A DNA stretch of 64,000 nucleotides from Burkholderiales bacterium (GTDB taxonomy: Bacteria > Pseudomonadota > Gammaproteobacteria > Burkholderiales > SG8-39). The position numbers and the translations under genes were made by a program. This document shows, one piece after another, positions 17,229 through 26,812 of the stretch. Where the stretch lies: positions 138,268-202,267 of the forward strand of contig JACZJT010000032.1 in assembly GCA_014860445.1 (NCBI GenBank). Direction: 5' to 3'. Below the pieces are notes generated by a model. The model made no database searches and was not told the origin of the DNA. It saw nothing but the letters and a program-made list of their open reading frames with translations. Position 1 is the first letter of the stretch, and every line of letters starts with the position of its first letter.

Positions 17229-17767
17229 CGGGCGAGCAGGAATAGGGTCGCGAGGACGGCGATCACCCACCATAGGGGCGTCGCAGCAGGCGCGGACGCG
17301 ACTGGCGTTTCCGTGGGGGTGGGGACGGGCCGGCCGATTTTCTGATTGAAGGCGACAAAGAAATCATCCGCCATTTTCTTCGCAACGCCGTCGATCAGCC
17401 GCGAGCCCAGTTGCGCCAGTTTGCCTCCGACCTGCGCCTTCACCGCGTAGCGCAGGCGCGTTCCGGCCTCCGCGGCTGCGAGCGACACCTTGGCAGTCCC
17501 CTTGCCGAAGCCCGCGGCGCCGCCCTGGCCGTCGAAGGAGAGCGCATAGGCATTCGGCGGATCGAGGTCCGCGAGCAGGAGTTTGCCGCGAAATTTTGCC
17601 TTGACCGGGCCGATCGCCGCGACAGTGACGACGCTGTACTCGGTGTCGCTCAGTTTTTCCAGCGATTCGCAGCCCGCAATGCAGGACTTGAGCACTTCAG
17701 GATCATTCAAGCCGCTCCAGACGTCGGCCTGTGCGGCGGGAATGATCTGCTCCCCGGTCATTTCCAT
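17219..17767 (-). CDS. coxG: CoxG-family protein (SRPBCC) with C-terminal membrane anchor
   Basis: A 182-aa protein with a START/SRPBCC fold (residues 1-145; CoxG signature FxGKLLLADLDPP) followed by a Pro/Ala-rich linker and a single C-terminal hydrophobic segment (WWVIAVLATLFLLA) ending in a short basic tail. In CO dehydrogenase clusters, CoxG anchors the enzyme to the membrane and recruits it to the quinone pool. It is last in the moxR-MCD-coxE-coxG unit on the minus strand and convergent with the OCD-family gene. Good identification by fold, tail anchor and context. Confidence 0.85.
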   Translation of the reverse strand: MEMTGEQIIPAAQADVWSGLNDPEVLKSCIAGCESLEKLSDTEYSVVTVAAIGPVKAKFRGKLLLADLDPPNAYALSFDGQGGAAGFGKGTAKVSLAAAEAGTRLRYAVKAQVGGKLAQLGSRLIDGVAKKMADDFFVAFNQKIGRPVPTPTETPVASAPAATPLWWVIAVLATLFLLARYT

Positions 17768-17786
17768 CTATTCATGTCCCCCAGGC

Positions 17787-18980
17787 CTAGGCGGCGATTT
17801 TGCCGGGCCGGCGCTGCCACTTGCCGTGCTCCAGTTCGCGCGCGAGATCGACCAGGCTCTCGATATTGTGCACGGGCAGGAAAGCGTCCACATGCGGCAG
17901 CATCGCGCGCACCCCGGACGGTCGCGGCTGGAATCCGTCGTAGCGCAGCAAGGGGTTGAGCCAGACGAGCTTGCGGCAGGACTTGTGCAGTCTCTCCATC
18001 TCGGCGCCCAGGCCGGCGCCGAGGTCGCGGTCCAGGCCATCCGAAATCAGCAGCACCACCGCATTCTGGCCGAGCAGGCGGCGCGACCACTTGCGGTTGA
18101 ATTCCGTGAGGCAGGTGCCGATGCGCGTGCCACCGGCCCAGTCCTGGATCGCATCGGTTACGCGGTTCATTGCGATATCGACGTCGCGATTGCGCAGATG
18201 GCGGGTGATGTTGGTAAGCCGGGTGCCGAAGACCAGGGTGTGCACGCGGTCACGGTCATTGGTGATGGCGTGCAGAAAATGCAGGAACATGCGCGAGTAG
18301 CGGCTCATCGAGCCCGAAATGTCGCACAACACCACCAGCGGCGGATGCCGGCTGATGCGCGAGCGGCGTTTGAGCGCGATGATCTGCGCGCCGCCCCTGA
18401 GACTCGCGCGCAGCGTTGCGCGAAGGTCGACGCCGGTGCCGTGCGTGTCGGCGTGAAAGCGGCGCGTCCGCACCTCCGGGATGGGCAGGCGCAGGCGCGC
18501 GATCAGCTTTTTCGCCTGTGCCAGTTCGGCGCCGCTCATGCTTTCGAAGTCGGCGTGCTGCAGCAGTTCGCTCTGTGAAGATGCGGGAATCGCGTCGCCG
18601 TCGATTTCCTGCTGCTGCTCCTCGCCCTGCGGCTGCTCCTGCGTCGGCCGCAGCGCGTCGGCCAGCCGCCTGCTTGCCTTGCCGCGTTCATCCTGGCCCG
18701 CGCGTCCGTCGATCGGGGGCAGCAGCAGGCTCATGACGCGCTCGAGCAACTGCGGGTCGCGCCAGAAAATGTGGAAGGCCTGATCGAACAATTCCTGCTG
18801 CTCGCGCTTGGACAGGAACACCGCGGCCAGCGTCCAGTAGAAATCCTCGCGCCGCTCGATGCCCGCGGCCTCCAGCGCCTTCAGCGCATCGATGACGCGG
18901 TCGGAGCCGATGGGCAAGCCCGCCGCGCGCAGCACGCGCGCGAAGTGCATGATGTTTTCAGCCAGTTTGCCGGCGGCCAT
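17787..18980 (-). CDS. coxE: CoxE-like von Willebrand factor A domain protein
   Basis: A 397-aa soluble VWA protein that partners with the CoxD ATPase in maturation of the molybdenum-copper site of CO dehydrogenase and related hydroxylases. The metal-ion-dependent adhesion site (DISGSMS) is near residue 220; a downstream DGLDRD completes it. The N-terminal half is helical and charged, with a Gln/Glu-rich linker (EEQQQEIDGD) at about 120. It starts just upstream of coxG (19-base gap). The family is well defined, so confidence in class is high. Confidence 0.88.
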   Translation of the reverse strand: MAAGKLAENIMHFARVLRAAGLPIGSDRVIDALKALEAAGIERREDFYWTLAAVFLSKREQQELFDQAFHIFWRDPQLLERVMSLLLPPIDGRAGQDERGKASRRLADALRPTQEQPQGEEQQQEIDGDAIPASSQSELLQHADFESMSGAELAQAKKLIARLRLPIPEVRTRRFHADTHGTGVDLRATLRASLRGGAQIIALKRRSRISRHPPLVVLCDISGSMSRYSRMFLHFLHAITNDRDRVHTLVFGTRLTNITRHLRNRDVDIAMNRVTDAIQDWAGGTRIGTCLTEFNRKWSRRLLGQNAVVLLISDGLDRDLGAGLGAEMERLHKSCRKLVWLNPLLRYDGFQPRPSGVRAMLPHVDAFLPVHNIESLVDLARELEHGKWQRRPGKIAA

Positions 18981-19012
18981 GCGAGCTCAGGGCACCAGCG
19001 GTTTCGGCGCGC

Positions 19013-20332
19013 TCATCCGGCCTGCCCGAGCTTCACGCGCGCGAGCAGGCTTCCGCGAGCGAGCAGCGACAGTCCCGGCGAGGCCACGACAAATTGCTCT
19101 TTCGCATAGGCTTCGTGATTGTGCTCGATATCCTTCAGCCGGTAGACGTAATTGACCATCAGGCCGGCAGAGCGCGCCATGCCCGTCGTGGAGGTGTCGG
19201 CGAGCCAGTTGAGGCGTTCCATGCGCGCGCCGTTGCCCAGATGAAAGCGTGCCACCGCGTCGGCGGGTTCATTGCGGTGCTTGACGTGCTGCAGGTAGTA
19301 GGCGCAAAGGCGCATCAAATCGGTGCGCACGCGCGCGCCCGGCGCGAGGTTCTCGAACCAGTTTTCGCCGCTCAAGGTATCGATCAGTTCGGCCAGTTCG
19401 CCGTGCACGGCAGCCGTCTCCGTGAGCCACTTGCGGAATCCGGGAATGGGCGAAAGCGTGGCGAAAGTCTTGAGTCTCGGGAATTCGCGACCGAGGTCCT
19501 CCGCCACCTGCTTGATCAGGAAATTGCCGAACGAGATGCCGCGCAGGCCCGCCTGGCAATTTGTGATGGAATAGAAAATGGCCGTGTCCGCGCCGCTGGG
19601 ATCGACCACCGGGGAGTCGGGGTCGAGCAGCGGCTGCACCCGGTCGCTCATGCCTTTGGTGAGCGCGACTTCGATGAATATGATCGGCTCATCGGGCAGG
19701 GCGGGGTGGAAGAAGGCGAAGCAGCGGCGGTCGGATTCCAGACGGCGGCGCAGGTCCTGCCAGCCCTGGATTTCATGCACTGCCTCGTATTGCATGAGCT
19801 TTTCCAGAACCAGCGCGGGCGTGCGCCAGTCGATGCGCTGCAGTGAGAGGAAGCCGCGGTTGAACCAGGAGCTGAGCAAGTGGAACAGGTCGGCATCGAT
19901 GCCCGCCCATTGCGACTGTTCGCGCAGTTCTCGCGACAGGCGCCGGCGCATTTCGACCAGCGCGGCGGTTCCGCCCGTGGCCAGGTTGAGTCGCCGGAAC
20001 AATTCCTGCCGCTGCGATTCGACCACCTGCTGCAGACGGATCAAGTTGGACTGCGAGGGCTCCAGCCGGTAGGCATTGGCCGCGTCTTCGACCTCGGCAG
20101 GATCCGGAGAAAATTCCCGCGCGAGCACGTCGAAAAACGCCCTCAGTGCCGGACCGGAGAGCAGGCCGTAGGCCGCCAGCGCCTCGCGCGCGATCGCCGC
20201 GCCGGACGCCTCGCCGCGCTCGGAAAGCAGCGCATGGCACAGGGCCACGGTCTTGCGCGTATGCCGGTCGGCTTTGCTGCCGGTTGCCGCGGCAGGGGCG
20301 AACAATCGTTTGATGAACGCGGGAGATTTCAT
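19013..20332 (-). CDS. Malonyl-CoA decarboxylase
   Basis: A 439-aa enzyme converting malonyl-CoA to acetyl-CoA and CO2. Family signatures are TALVEMRRRL, YSITNCQAGLRGISFGNFL and FATLSPIPGFRKWL (the catalytic GNAT-like region with a conserved Ser/His pair). The ATG at 20332 gives a normal length; an open frame extends 40 codons upstream into the MoxR gene end. It lies between the coxD-like ATPase and coxE, an unusual insertion into that conserved pair. Malonyl-CoA decarboxylase could serve malonate use, or remove methylmalonyl/malonyl-CoA by-products; this is an inference. Confidence 0.88.
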   Translation of the reverse strand: MKSPAFIKRLFAPAAATGSKADRHTRKTVALCHALLSERGEASGAAIAREALAAYGLLSGPALRAFFDVLAREFSPDPAEVEDAANAYRLEPSQSNLIRLQQVVESQRQELFRRLNLATGGTAALVEMRRRLSRELREQSQWAGIDADLFHLLSSWFNRGFLSLQRIDWRTPALVLEKLMQYEAVHEIQGWQDLRRRLESDRRCFAFFHPALPDEPIIFIEVALTKGMSDRVQPLLDPDSPVVDPSGADTAIFYSITNCQAGLRGISFGNFLIKQVAEDLGREFPRLKTFATLSPIPGFRKWLTETAAVHGELAELIDTLSGENWFENLAPGARVRTDLMRLCAYYLQHVKHRNEPADAVARFHLGNGARMERLNWLADTSTTGMARSAGLMVNYVYRLKDIEHNHEAYAKEQFVVASPGLSLLARGSLLARVKLGQAG

Positions 20333-20354
20333 GATCTTTGGCGCAGGGACGCCG

Positions 20355-21269
20355 TCAGCCGGGGCTAAGTTCTGCCCGGACCTCGGACAGCAGGCGTTCC
20401 GCTTCGCTGCCGCGCACGCGGCCGATATCGTCCTGGTACTTGAGCAGTGCACCGAGTGTGTCGTTGACCGTGGCCGGATCGAGCGCGAGCTTGTCCAGCG
20501 CCATCAGCGCATTGGTCCAGTCTATGGTTTCGGCGACGCCCGGGAGTTTGAACAAATCCAGCTTGCGCAGCCGCTGCACGAAGGCAACGATCTCGCGCGA
20601 CAGTCGTTCCGCTGCGCCCGGTGCCTTGCGGCGCAGGATGTCGAGCTCGCGCGCCGCATCCGGAAAATCGACCCAGTGATAGAGGCAGCGGCGCTTGACG
20701 GCGTCATGGATTTCGCGTGTGCGGTTGGACGTGATGATCACGATCGGGGGTTTGCCCGCCTTGATCGTTCCGAGTTCGGGAATGCTCACCTGGTAATCGG
20801 ACAGCACCTCCAGCAGGTAGGCTTCGAAGGGTTCGTCGGTGCGGTCCAGTTCGTCGATCAGCAGGACCGGCGCCGCGCCGTTCTCGCCCGCTTCGAGCGC
20901 CTGCAGCAGCGGGCGCTTGATCAGAAATTCGGCGGAAAAAATGTCCCGCCCGAGTTTCTTGCGATCCGCGTTGCCGCCGGCCTCGGCGAGGCGGATTTCT
21001 ATCATCTGCCGCGGATAATTCCATTCATAGACCGCCGAGGAAATATCCAGCCCTTCGTAACACTGCAAGCGCACCAGCTTGCGCCCCAGCGTACTCGCCA
21101 GCACTTTCGCGATTTCGGTCTTGCCGACACCGGCCTCGCCCTCGAGAAACAGCGGCCGCTCCATTTTCAGCGCGAGGAACAGTGCCGTGGCCAGGCTGCG
21201 CTCCGCCACGTAGTCTGCGCGCGCGAGCAGCGCTGCAGTGTCGTCGATCGATTTCGGCAGTTTGACCAT
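20355..21269 (-). CDS. coxD: MoxR-type AAA+ ATPase (CoxD-like)
   Basis: A 304-aa MoxR-family ATPase. Walker A is GEAGVGKTE (about residues 44-52), Walker B is LLIDELDR, and sensor motifs TSNRTREIHDAVKRRC follow. In CO dehydrogenase clusters, CoxD works with CoxE as a chaperone that inserts sulfur and copper into the active site. It is the first gene of a minus-strand unit reading moxR-malonyl-CoA decarboxylase-coxE-coxG; its start is an ATG near 21269. Other MoxR proteins have different partners, but the VWA partner two genes on supports CoxD. Confidence 0.86.
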   Translation of the reverse strand: MVKLPKSIDDTAALLARADYVAERSLATALFLALKMERPLFLEGEAGVGKTEIAKVLASTLGRKLVRLQCYEGLDISSAVYEWNYPRQMIEIRLAEAGGNADRKKLGRDIFSAEFLIKRPLLQALEAGENGAAPVLLIDELDRTDEPFEAYLLEVLSDYQVSIPELGTIKAGKPPIVIITSNRTREIHDAVKRRCLYHWVDFPDAARELDILRRKAPGAAERLSREIVAFVQRLRKLDLFKLPGVAETIDWTNALMALDKLALDPATVNDTLGALLKYQDDIGRVRGSEAERLLSEVRAELSPG

Positions 21270-21448
21270 CGGATTTATGGCGGAGGTGATTGCGGGCTAG
21301 GGCGTACAGGCGGATTCTATACCCATGTGTGTTCATGATTCACGCCAAATTTACCGCCTAGCAGCCGTGTCTGGCGTAACTGCCCGCGTTGAATTCCGGC
21401 GCGAAGCGGGGTAGATTTCATCAAGTTTTGCGCTAGCACAAAACGCTT

Positions 21449-21463
21449 GCGCACGCGGTGCGC
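21449..21463. promoter_or_regulatory. Small perfect inverted repeat between moxR and DUF1847 genes
   Basis: GCGCAC-GCG-GTGCGC, located about 37 bases before the DUF1847 start in a divergent intergenic region. Possibly an operator; may be chance in GC-rich DNA. Confidence 0.25.
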
Positions 21464-21499
21464 TATCCTGCCATTCAGTCTCCACAAAGCGAGTCCAAG

Positions 21500-22234
21500 A
21501 TGAGCGATGACAAGCACGGCTACGATAACCACGGGTACGAGACACCGGGCTGCGCCTACTGCCCGAGCACGGTGCGCGCCTGCCGCCAGGGCGAAGGCGA
21601 TGAGCGCGGCCCGGCCTACTGCCCGTCCAAGGTGGATCCCGAGGGCGTCGCCGCGGCCTGGGAACCGTATCGCGATCCGTTCACCCTGCGCGTCGCGCAC
21701 ACCGCGGCGGTGGTCGAGAGCGAAGGCTACTGCAAATGGACGCGCGTGGAGGAGATTTGCCAGTTCGCAAAAAAAATGGGCTTCACCAAGGTGGGTATCG
21801 CGATGTGCATCAGTTTCGTCGATCTCGCGCGTGTGTTCAGCGCCATTCTGGAAAGTCACGGACTGGAGGTGACCTCGGTGGCCTGCAAGAACGGCGGCGT
21901 GCCGAAAGAGGACATAGGCGTGAAAGAGGGGGAGAAAATCCGCCCCGGGAATTTCGAGCCGATGTGCAACCCGGTATCGCAGGCCGAACTGCTGAACCGC
22001 GCAGGCTGCGAGCTGAACGTCATCATGGGTTTGTGCGTGGGGCATGACAGCCTGTTCATCCGCCAGGCGCAGGGGTTGGTAACGAACCTGGTGGTCAAGG
22101 ACCGCGTGCTGGCGCACAACCCGGTGGGCGCCCTGCAATTGGCCGACACCTATTACAGTCGTGTCTGGGGTCCGCAAAAACCGGAAAAACTGCCGAGCAA
22201 GCCGGCGCGGCGCAAGGCGAAAGCCAAGGCCTAG
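21500..22234 (+). CDS. DUF1847 cysteine-rich metal-binding protein
   Basis: A 244-aa protein recognised as DUF1847, a family of putative metal-binding proteins. The N-terminus has CAYCPSTVRAC and a second AYCPSK, so cysteine pairs are ready to bind a metal; further Cys occur in MCISF, ACKNGG, MCNP and GLCVGH. No signal peptide or membrane segment. The start chosen is the ATG at 21500, because the fourteen upstream codons are poorly conserved in style. The C-terminus is basic (PARRKAKAKA). It is divergent from moxR; the function is unknown. Confidence 0.75.
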   Translation: MSDDKHGYDNHGYETPGCAYCPSTVRACRQGEGDERGPAYCPSKVDPEGVAAAWEPYRDPFTLRVAHTAAVVESEGYCKWTRVEEICQFAKKMGFTKVGIAMCISFVDLARVFSAILESHGLEVTSVACKNGGVPKEDIGVKEGEKIRPGNFEPMCNPVSQAELLNRAGCELNVIMGLCVGHDSLFIRQAQGLVTNLVVKDRVLAHNPVGALQLADTYYSRVWGPQKPEKLPSKPARRKAKAKA

Positions 22235-22246
22235 TCCCCGAATAAT

Positions 22247-22317
22247 GTCATTCCGAGGCCGGAGGCCGAGGAATCTGCTTCTCGAAAAAGTAGATTCCTC
22301 GCTACGCTCGGAATGAC
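22247..22317. repeat. Dispersed palindromic repeat, copy 1
   Basis: A 71-base imperfect palindrome bounded by GTCATTCCGAG and CTCGGAATGAC, with internal GAGGAATCTGCTT and GTAGATTCCTC arms. It sits between the convergent DUF1847 and kinase genes and could fold into a bidirectional hairpin. A second copy is at 51865-51942. Confidence 0.8.
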
Positions 22318-22334
22318 GGCTTCTTAACTGCGCT

Positions 22335-24224
22335 TCAAGATTTCTTCCCTGCGCCGAACCAGCGCCCGCGCAGCTGCTTGATGCCGGAGAGCAGCTTTTG
22401 CCCGACGCTGGAGTTGCTTAGCTGCTCGGACTTTTGCACCTGGTGCTGGCGCAGCAACTGCGGCGATTCACCGAAAGCCAGATAGCGTTCGAGCGCGGCC
22501 TCGACGTGCTGTTTCAGCAGCTTGACGTTCACGGGCTTGTTGAGAAAGCGGAACACCTGTGCCTCGTTGATCAGATGTATCACCAGTTCCGCATCCGATG
22601 CGCTGGTGAGCACGATGCTCAGAATCTGCGGATTTTCCTGCTTCAGCAGCTTCAGCATCGCCGTGGTGTCCTCGTGGCCCGCCTGCACGTCGGCGAGCAC
22701 CACGGCGATTTCCTGCGCCTGCATCGCCTCGAGCGCGTCGTCCAGGCTGTTCGCGTAGAAGACGGGGCAACGGCCGCCGATCAGTTCCTTGGCGACCCGA
22801 AATATTTCCTGGTCGTTGTCGATCACCAGCACGCCCTGGCGCATTTTCTGCGGCAGCGCCACCGCCGCGGTCTTGGTCTCGGCGAGTTCGAGCGCGATGG
22901 TCACCGCTTCGGCCACTGTCTGCTGCAGTTCCTTGTTGTCCCAGGGTTTGCTGACGAAGCGGTAGATCTGCCCGTCGTTGATCGAGCCGACGATCGACGC
23001 AAGATCGGAGTAGCCGGTGAGCAAGATGCGCACGCTCGCCGGCGAAATTTCGCGCGCCTGGCGCAGCAGTTCGACGCCGGGCATGATGGGCATGCGCTGG
23101 TCGCTGATGACCACGTGCATCTGGTATTTCTTCATGAACTCCAGCGCCTTGTTGCCGTCCGTGGTGGCAAACACGTGGTAGCGCATGCGGAACATCGATT
23201 TCAGCGCCGTCAGGATGCGCTCCTCGTCGTCCACGACCAGCATCCGCGCTTTCCTCACGCTGCTGTCCAGGCTGATCGCGCCCTGCTCGCCGGTACCCTG
23301 CGGGGTGCCGCCGCCGGCCGCCGCCTGCGTTCCCGCGCCGGCATCGATCAGGTGCGCCGCGGCCATGAGACCCGCGCCCGGTGCGGCGTCGTCGTGCTTG
23401 AGGCTGGCCTCGATCGCCGAGCGGAAGGCTTCGGCGAATGCGCGCGCATTCTGAAAGCGGTCCTCGGGCTTTTTCGCCAGCGCGCGCTGCAGCACCTGAT
23501 CCATCACGGGCGACAAGGCGGAATTCAGGCTGGAAGGATCGGCGGGACGCTGGTTCAGCACCTGCTGCATCACCGTGGCGGTGGTGCCCAGGAACGGCTT
23601 GACGCCGGTCAACAGGTCGTAGGCGATGATGCCGACCGCGTACAGGTCGGTCGCAACGCAAATCGTCAGGCCGAGAAACTGCTCCGGAGCCATATAGTAC
23701 GGCGTGCCGAGCACGTCCCCATGCTGCGTTAGTTCGGAGGCTTCGGTATGCGCGATCCCGAAGTCGCTGATCTTGATGCCGCCGTCCCGGTTGATCATGA
23801 TGTTCGACGGTTTCACGTCGCGGTGCACGACGCCCGCTGCGTGCGCGTGGCCCAGGGCGTCCAGCAGTGTGCTGATGATTTCACCGACCTCTCGCAGGTC
23901 GTAATTCGCCTGCCCCTGCAGATGCTCGTGCAGGGTCTTGCCGTTGACCAGTTCCATTACGATGTAGGCGAGTTCGTCTTCCTCGCCGTAGTCGTAGATT
24001 TGCACGATGCCCGGATGTGCGAGCCGGCCGACGACCTGCGCCTCGTGGCGAAAGCGCGCGAGCAGGTGCTGCAATTCGCTTTCGTCCAGCGAGGACTTGG
24101 CGATCGTCTTGATCGCAACCGCGCGCGAGATCGCCGGGTCGAAACCCTTGTAGACGGCGCCCATGCCGCCGCGGCCGAGCACTTCGAGGATTTCGTATTT
24201 TCCGATCTTTGCCGGTTGCGTCAC
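22335..24224 (-). CDS. Serine/threonine protein kinase fused to two receiver domains
   Basis: A 629-aa three-module signalling protein. Residues 8-270 are a PknB-type kinase with P-loop GRGGMGAVYKG, catalytic Lys39 (VAIKTI), HRDVKPSN (Asp136) and DFG (Asp154). An Ala/Gly-rich linker follows (about 275-325). Receiver 1 (about 328-445) has DDE, phospho-Asp375 in VVISDQRMP, Thr in LLTGYSD and Lys in VSKPW. Receiver 2 (about 464-580) has DND, Asp512, Thr540 and Lys563. Both receivers keep the residues needed for phosphorylation. It follows a histidine kinase gene by 12 bases, which likely phosphorylates it. No transmembrane segment is visible. The output of the receivers is not a DNA-binding domain, so kinase control is the probable output; inference. 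Confidence 0.88.
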   Translation of the reverse strand: MTQPAKIGKYEILEVLGRGGMGAVYKGFDPAISRAVAIKTIAKSSLDESELQHLLARFRHEAQVVGRLAHPGIVQIYDYGEEDELAYIVMELVNGKTLHEHLQGQANYDLREVGEIISTLLDALGHAHAAGVVHRDVKPSNIMINRDGGIKISDFGIAHTEASELTQHGDVLGTPYYMAPEQFLGLTICVATDLYAVGIIAYDLLTGVKPFLGTTATVMQQVLNQRPADPSSLNSALSPVMDQVLQRALAKKPEDRFQNARAFAEAFRSAIEASLKHDDAAPGAGLMAAAHLIDAGAGTQAAAGGGTPQGTGEQGAISLDSSVRKARMLVVDDEERILTALKSMFRMRYHVFATTDGNKALEFMKKYQMHVVISDQRMPIMPGVELLRQAREISPASVRILLTGYSDLASIVGSINDGQIYRFVSKPWDNKELQQTVAEAVTIALELAETKTAAVALPQKMRQGVLVIDNDQEIFRVAKELIGGRCPVFYANSLDDALEAMQAQEIAVVLADVQAGHEDTTAMLKLLKQENPQILSIVLTSASDAELVIHLINEAQVFRFLNKPVNVKLLKQHVEAALERYLAFGESPQLLRQHQVQKSEQLSNSSVGQKLLSGIKQLRGRWFGAGKKS

Positions 24225-24236
24225 AGCTGTTGCGTC

Positions 24237-25994
24237 CTAGGCGTCGAGTTCTGCGTCGGCCGGCGGTTTCGGCGGCAGCCATACCGTGAAGCGGGTGCCC
24301 TTGCCGGCTTCAGACGCGACGTCTATGCGCCCGCCGTGCTGTTGCACGATCTTGTAGGAAATCGACAGTCCGAGGCCCGTGCCCTTGCCGATCTCCTTGG
24401 TGGTGAAGAAGGGGTCGAAAATCTTCGGCAGCACGTCGGGCGCAATGCCCTTGCCATTGTCGGCGACCTCGACCTCGACGCCGTCCTTGTCGGCGCGCGT
24501 CGTCAGCGTGATCTCGCCGTCGGCCGGCGGCAGCGCCTGCGCGGCGTTGGTGATCAGGTTCAAAAACACCTGGTTGATCTGCGAAGGTGCGCAGGTGATG
24601 GCCGGTATCTCGCCGAATTGACGGTTCACCTTGACCGACTTGAGCATATGCCGCGCGAGGCCGAGCGAACTGACCAGGCCGTCGTTCAGGTTGAAGCGGG
24701 TGACCTTGCTCCGGTCCAGGCGGCTGAAATCCTTGAGGTTGCCGACGATTTCCGCGACCTCGCCGATGCCGAAGAGCCCGTCCTGAACCAGGCCGCCGAG
24801 TTCGGTCACCACGCGTTCCCGCTTGAGCTTGGTGAGCAGCGCCGCCGTGTCCGCGAATTGCTTTTTCAGCGCCTCAGGATTGGATTTTCCGGTGCGCAGC
24901 AAGGCGAGCAGCTTTTCGCTATGCTCGATCGCGGCAAGGATCTGCGGCAGGCGTTCGTTGACCGTGCCCAGGCTGTTTTTCACGTATGCGAGCGGTGTGT
25001 TGATTTCATGCGCGACGCCTGCGACCATCTGGCCCAGCGACGACATCTTTTCAGACTGGATCAGCTGTGCCTCGGATTCCTTCAGGTGGCGCAGTGCCTC
25101 CGACAGTTCCTGCGTGCGTTCGATGACGCGCTGTTCCAGGCTTTCGTTCGCCCCCTTGAGCCGTACGCCGAGATAGCCGATACCGACGAGCAGTGCGGCG
25201 GCGTAGGCAAGCAGGTACACCCGGAACAATTCCTTTTCCTGCAGCGCTGCTTCGAGCTCGCGATTGAACGAGAACGTCATCTTGTCCAGGCGCGGGCCGG
25301 ACGAGAGCGAAGACACCTTGTCGAACAGCGCCTCTTCGGCGGGTTTGCGCCTGAGCAGTTCCTGGATCGCGCCGTCCATTGCGGCGGCCTGTTCGCGCGC
25401 CTGGATGCCGATGCCCGCGGCGCGTTCCTGCACCTCGCGCGCGGCCATTTGCAGGCTCATGGGCGGCGCGGACTTGCCCAACCAATAGTACTGTTGCACG
25501 GAGGCGACCAGCCGGTTGACCGCCTGCTCGAGTTCCTTTTGCTGCGCACTGCCGCTCGTCACCGCGCCGACCTGGCCCCCCAGCGCGGCAGCGCCGGCGA
25601 TCGTCGCATGGAGCGCGATCTTGGCGGCCGAACTCTCGGCATTGTACTTTTCCACTAGGAGCGCTTTTTCCAGGATCGCCTTGCTCAGTTCACCCAGGCC
25701 TTCGCGCAACGCCTCGCTGTCCGAGTTCGGGAGCAGGGTGCTCAGGCTTGCCAGCGCCTTTCTCGCCGTTGCCGTGCGGCTCGGCGGCGTGGGCTGGTTC
25801 GGGTCGAATTCGGAGCGCCCGCGCAATACATCGATGTCCCAGCGGCTGTCGATTTCGCGCAGGGTGTCGAGCTGCGCCGCGATGTCGTTGCGCTCGCGCA
25901 GATCGACCGCCTGCGTCTTGTCGTAAAGAAACACGAGCGCCGCGATCAGCGCGAGAGCGACCAGGGCAATCACCAGGTGGCGCGATGTTTTCAT
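24237..25994 (-). CDS. Membrane sensor histidine kinase
   Basis: A 585-aa kinase. Transmembrane segments lie at about 8-24 and 259-278, enclosing a periplasmic sensor of about 235 residues that is predicted helical; I recognise no named sensor domain. A coiled-coil linker ([20 protein letters not shown]) leads to the H-box ([19 protein letters not shown], His329), then N-box ([10 protein letters not shown]), G1 (DNGKGIAPD) and G2 ([11 protein letters not shown]). It is upstream of, and probably co-transcribed with, the kinase-receiver-receiver gene. The ATG start avoids an 18-codon extension that has no family support. Confidence 0.9.
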   Translation of the reverse strand: MKTSRHLVIALVALALIAALVFLYDKTQAVDLRERNDIAAQLDTLREIDSRWDIDVLRGRSEFDPNQPTPPSRTATARKALASLSTLLPNSDSEALREGLGELSKAILEKALLVEKYNAESSAAKIALHATIAGAAALGGQVGAVTSGSAQQKELEQAVNRLVASVQQYYWLGKSAPPMSLQMAAREVQERAAGIGIQAREQAAAMDGAIQELLRRKPAEEALFDKVSSLSSGPRLDKMTFSFNRELEAALQEKELFRVYLLAYAAALLVGIGYLGVRLKGANESLEQRVIERTQELSEALRHLKESEAQLIQSEKMSSLGQMVAGVAHEINTPLAYVKNSLGTVNERLPQILAAIEHSEKLLALLRTGKSNPEALKKQFADTAALLTKLKRERVVTELGGLVQDGLFGIGEVAEIVGNLKDFSRLDRSKVTRFNLNDGLVSSLGLARHMLKSVKVNRQFGEIPAITCAPSQINQVFLNLITNAAQALPPADGEITLTTRADKDGVEVEVADNGKGIAPDVLPKIFDPFFTTKEIGKGTGLGLSISYKIVQQHGGRIDVASEAGKGTRFTVWLPPKPPADAELDA

Positions 25995-26135
25995 AACGTC
26001 GTTCTTGACACCCTGACAATGGTAAAGAACCGTGAAAGCGGGCGGCATGCGCGTTCGACATGCCGTTCATCCGTACGCGATTCCGGGCGCAACACTGTTC
26101 CTCGCCCGTAGTGTACTGAAAGGGTCGGGCCTACG

Positions 26136-26726
26136 CTACGCGCCGTAATGCTGCAGCCGCTCTATGTAGCGCGCGACCAGATCGACTTCGAGATTGACCC
26201 GGCTGCCGGGCTTGAAATTCTTCAGGTTGGTCACGGTAAGCGTGTGGGGGATCAAATTGATTTCGAAGTCCGCGCCCTCGACGCGGTTGACCGTGAGGCT
26301 GACGCCGTTCACGGTGATGGAGCCTTTGCGCGCGATGTATTTGGCAAGTTCCCGTGGAGCGCGGATGACGAGCAGGAAGCTCTCGCCCGCGGGCTCGAAG
26401 CGCGTCACCTCGCCCACGCCGTCGACGTGGCCGGACATCAGGTGCCCGCCCAGGCGGTCCGACAGGCGCAGGGATTTTTCCAGGTTGACCTCGTTCGGCC
26501 CGTCCAATCCGACGGTGCAGTTGATGGTCTCCTGCGACACGTCCACCTCGAAGCGGTCCTCATGCAAGGCGATCACGGTCAGGCAGACCCCGTTCACGGC
26601 GATGCTGTCGCCCAGCGCCACGTCGGAAAGATCGAGCATGCCCGCGTCGATGGAGAGGCGCAGCCCCTGGTCGCGCGGCGCGGCGTTGGCGATATTGCCG
26701 ATTGCAGTGACGATGCCGGTAAACAT
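26136..26726 (-). CDS. ribE: Riboflavin synthase alpha chain
   Basis: A 196-aa enzyme that dismutates 6,7-dimethyl-8-ribityllumazine to riboflavin. N-terminal MFTGIVTAIG is the hallmark; two lumazine-binding repeats are visible (around 1-95 and 96-190), each with a GHLMSGHVD- or VSLTVN-like segment. It is last in the glyA-nrdR-ribD-ribE operon; 86 bases separate it from ribD. The genes for ribBA and ribH are not in the window. Confidence 0.92.
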   Translation of the reverse strand: MFTGIVTAIGNIANAAPRDQGLRLSIDAGMLDLSDVALGDSIAVNGVCLTVIALHEDRFEVDVSQETINCTVGLDGPNEVNLEKSLRLSDRLGGHLMSGHVDGVGEVTRFEPAGESFLLVIRAPRELAKYIARKGSITVNGVSLTVNRVEGADFEINLIPHTLTVTNLKNFKPGSRVNLEVDLVARYIERLQHYGA

Positions 26727-26812
26727 GGTGCTGTTTGAAAACGAAGGGTGATGTCCCCTCGTGCTCCCCTATGTCAGTGGTCAGAGGCGATTTCGCTGAA
26801 TCCGAAATTGCC

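Noticed and set aside
23748-25658. A 636-codon plus-strand frame over the kinase genes
   Set aside because: It is an antisense shadow of the kinase and histidine kinase, which carry all expected motifs.
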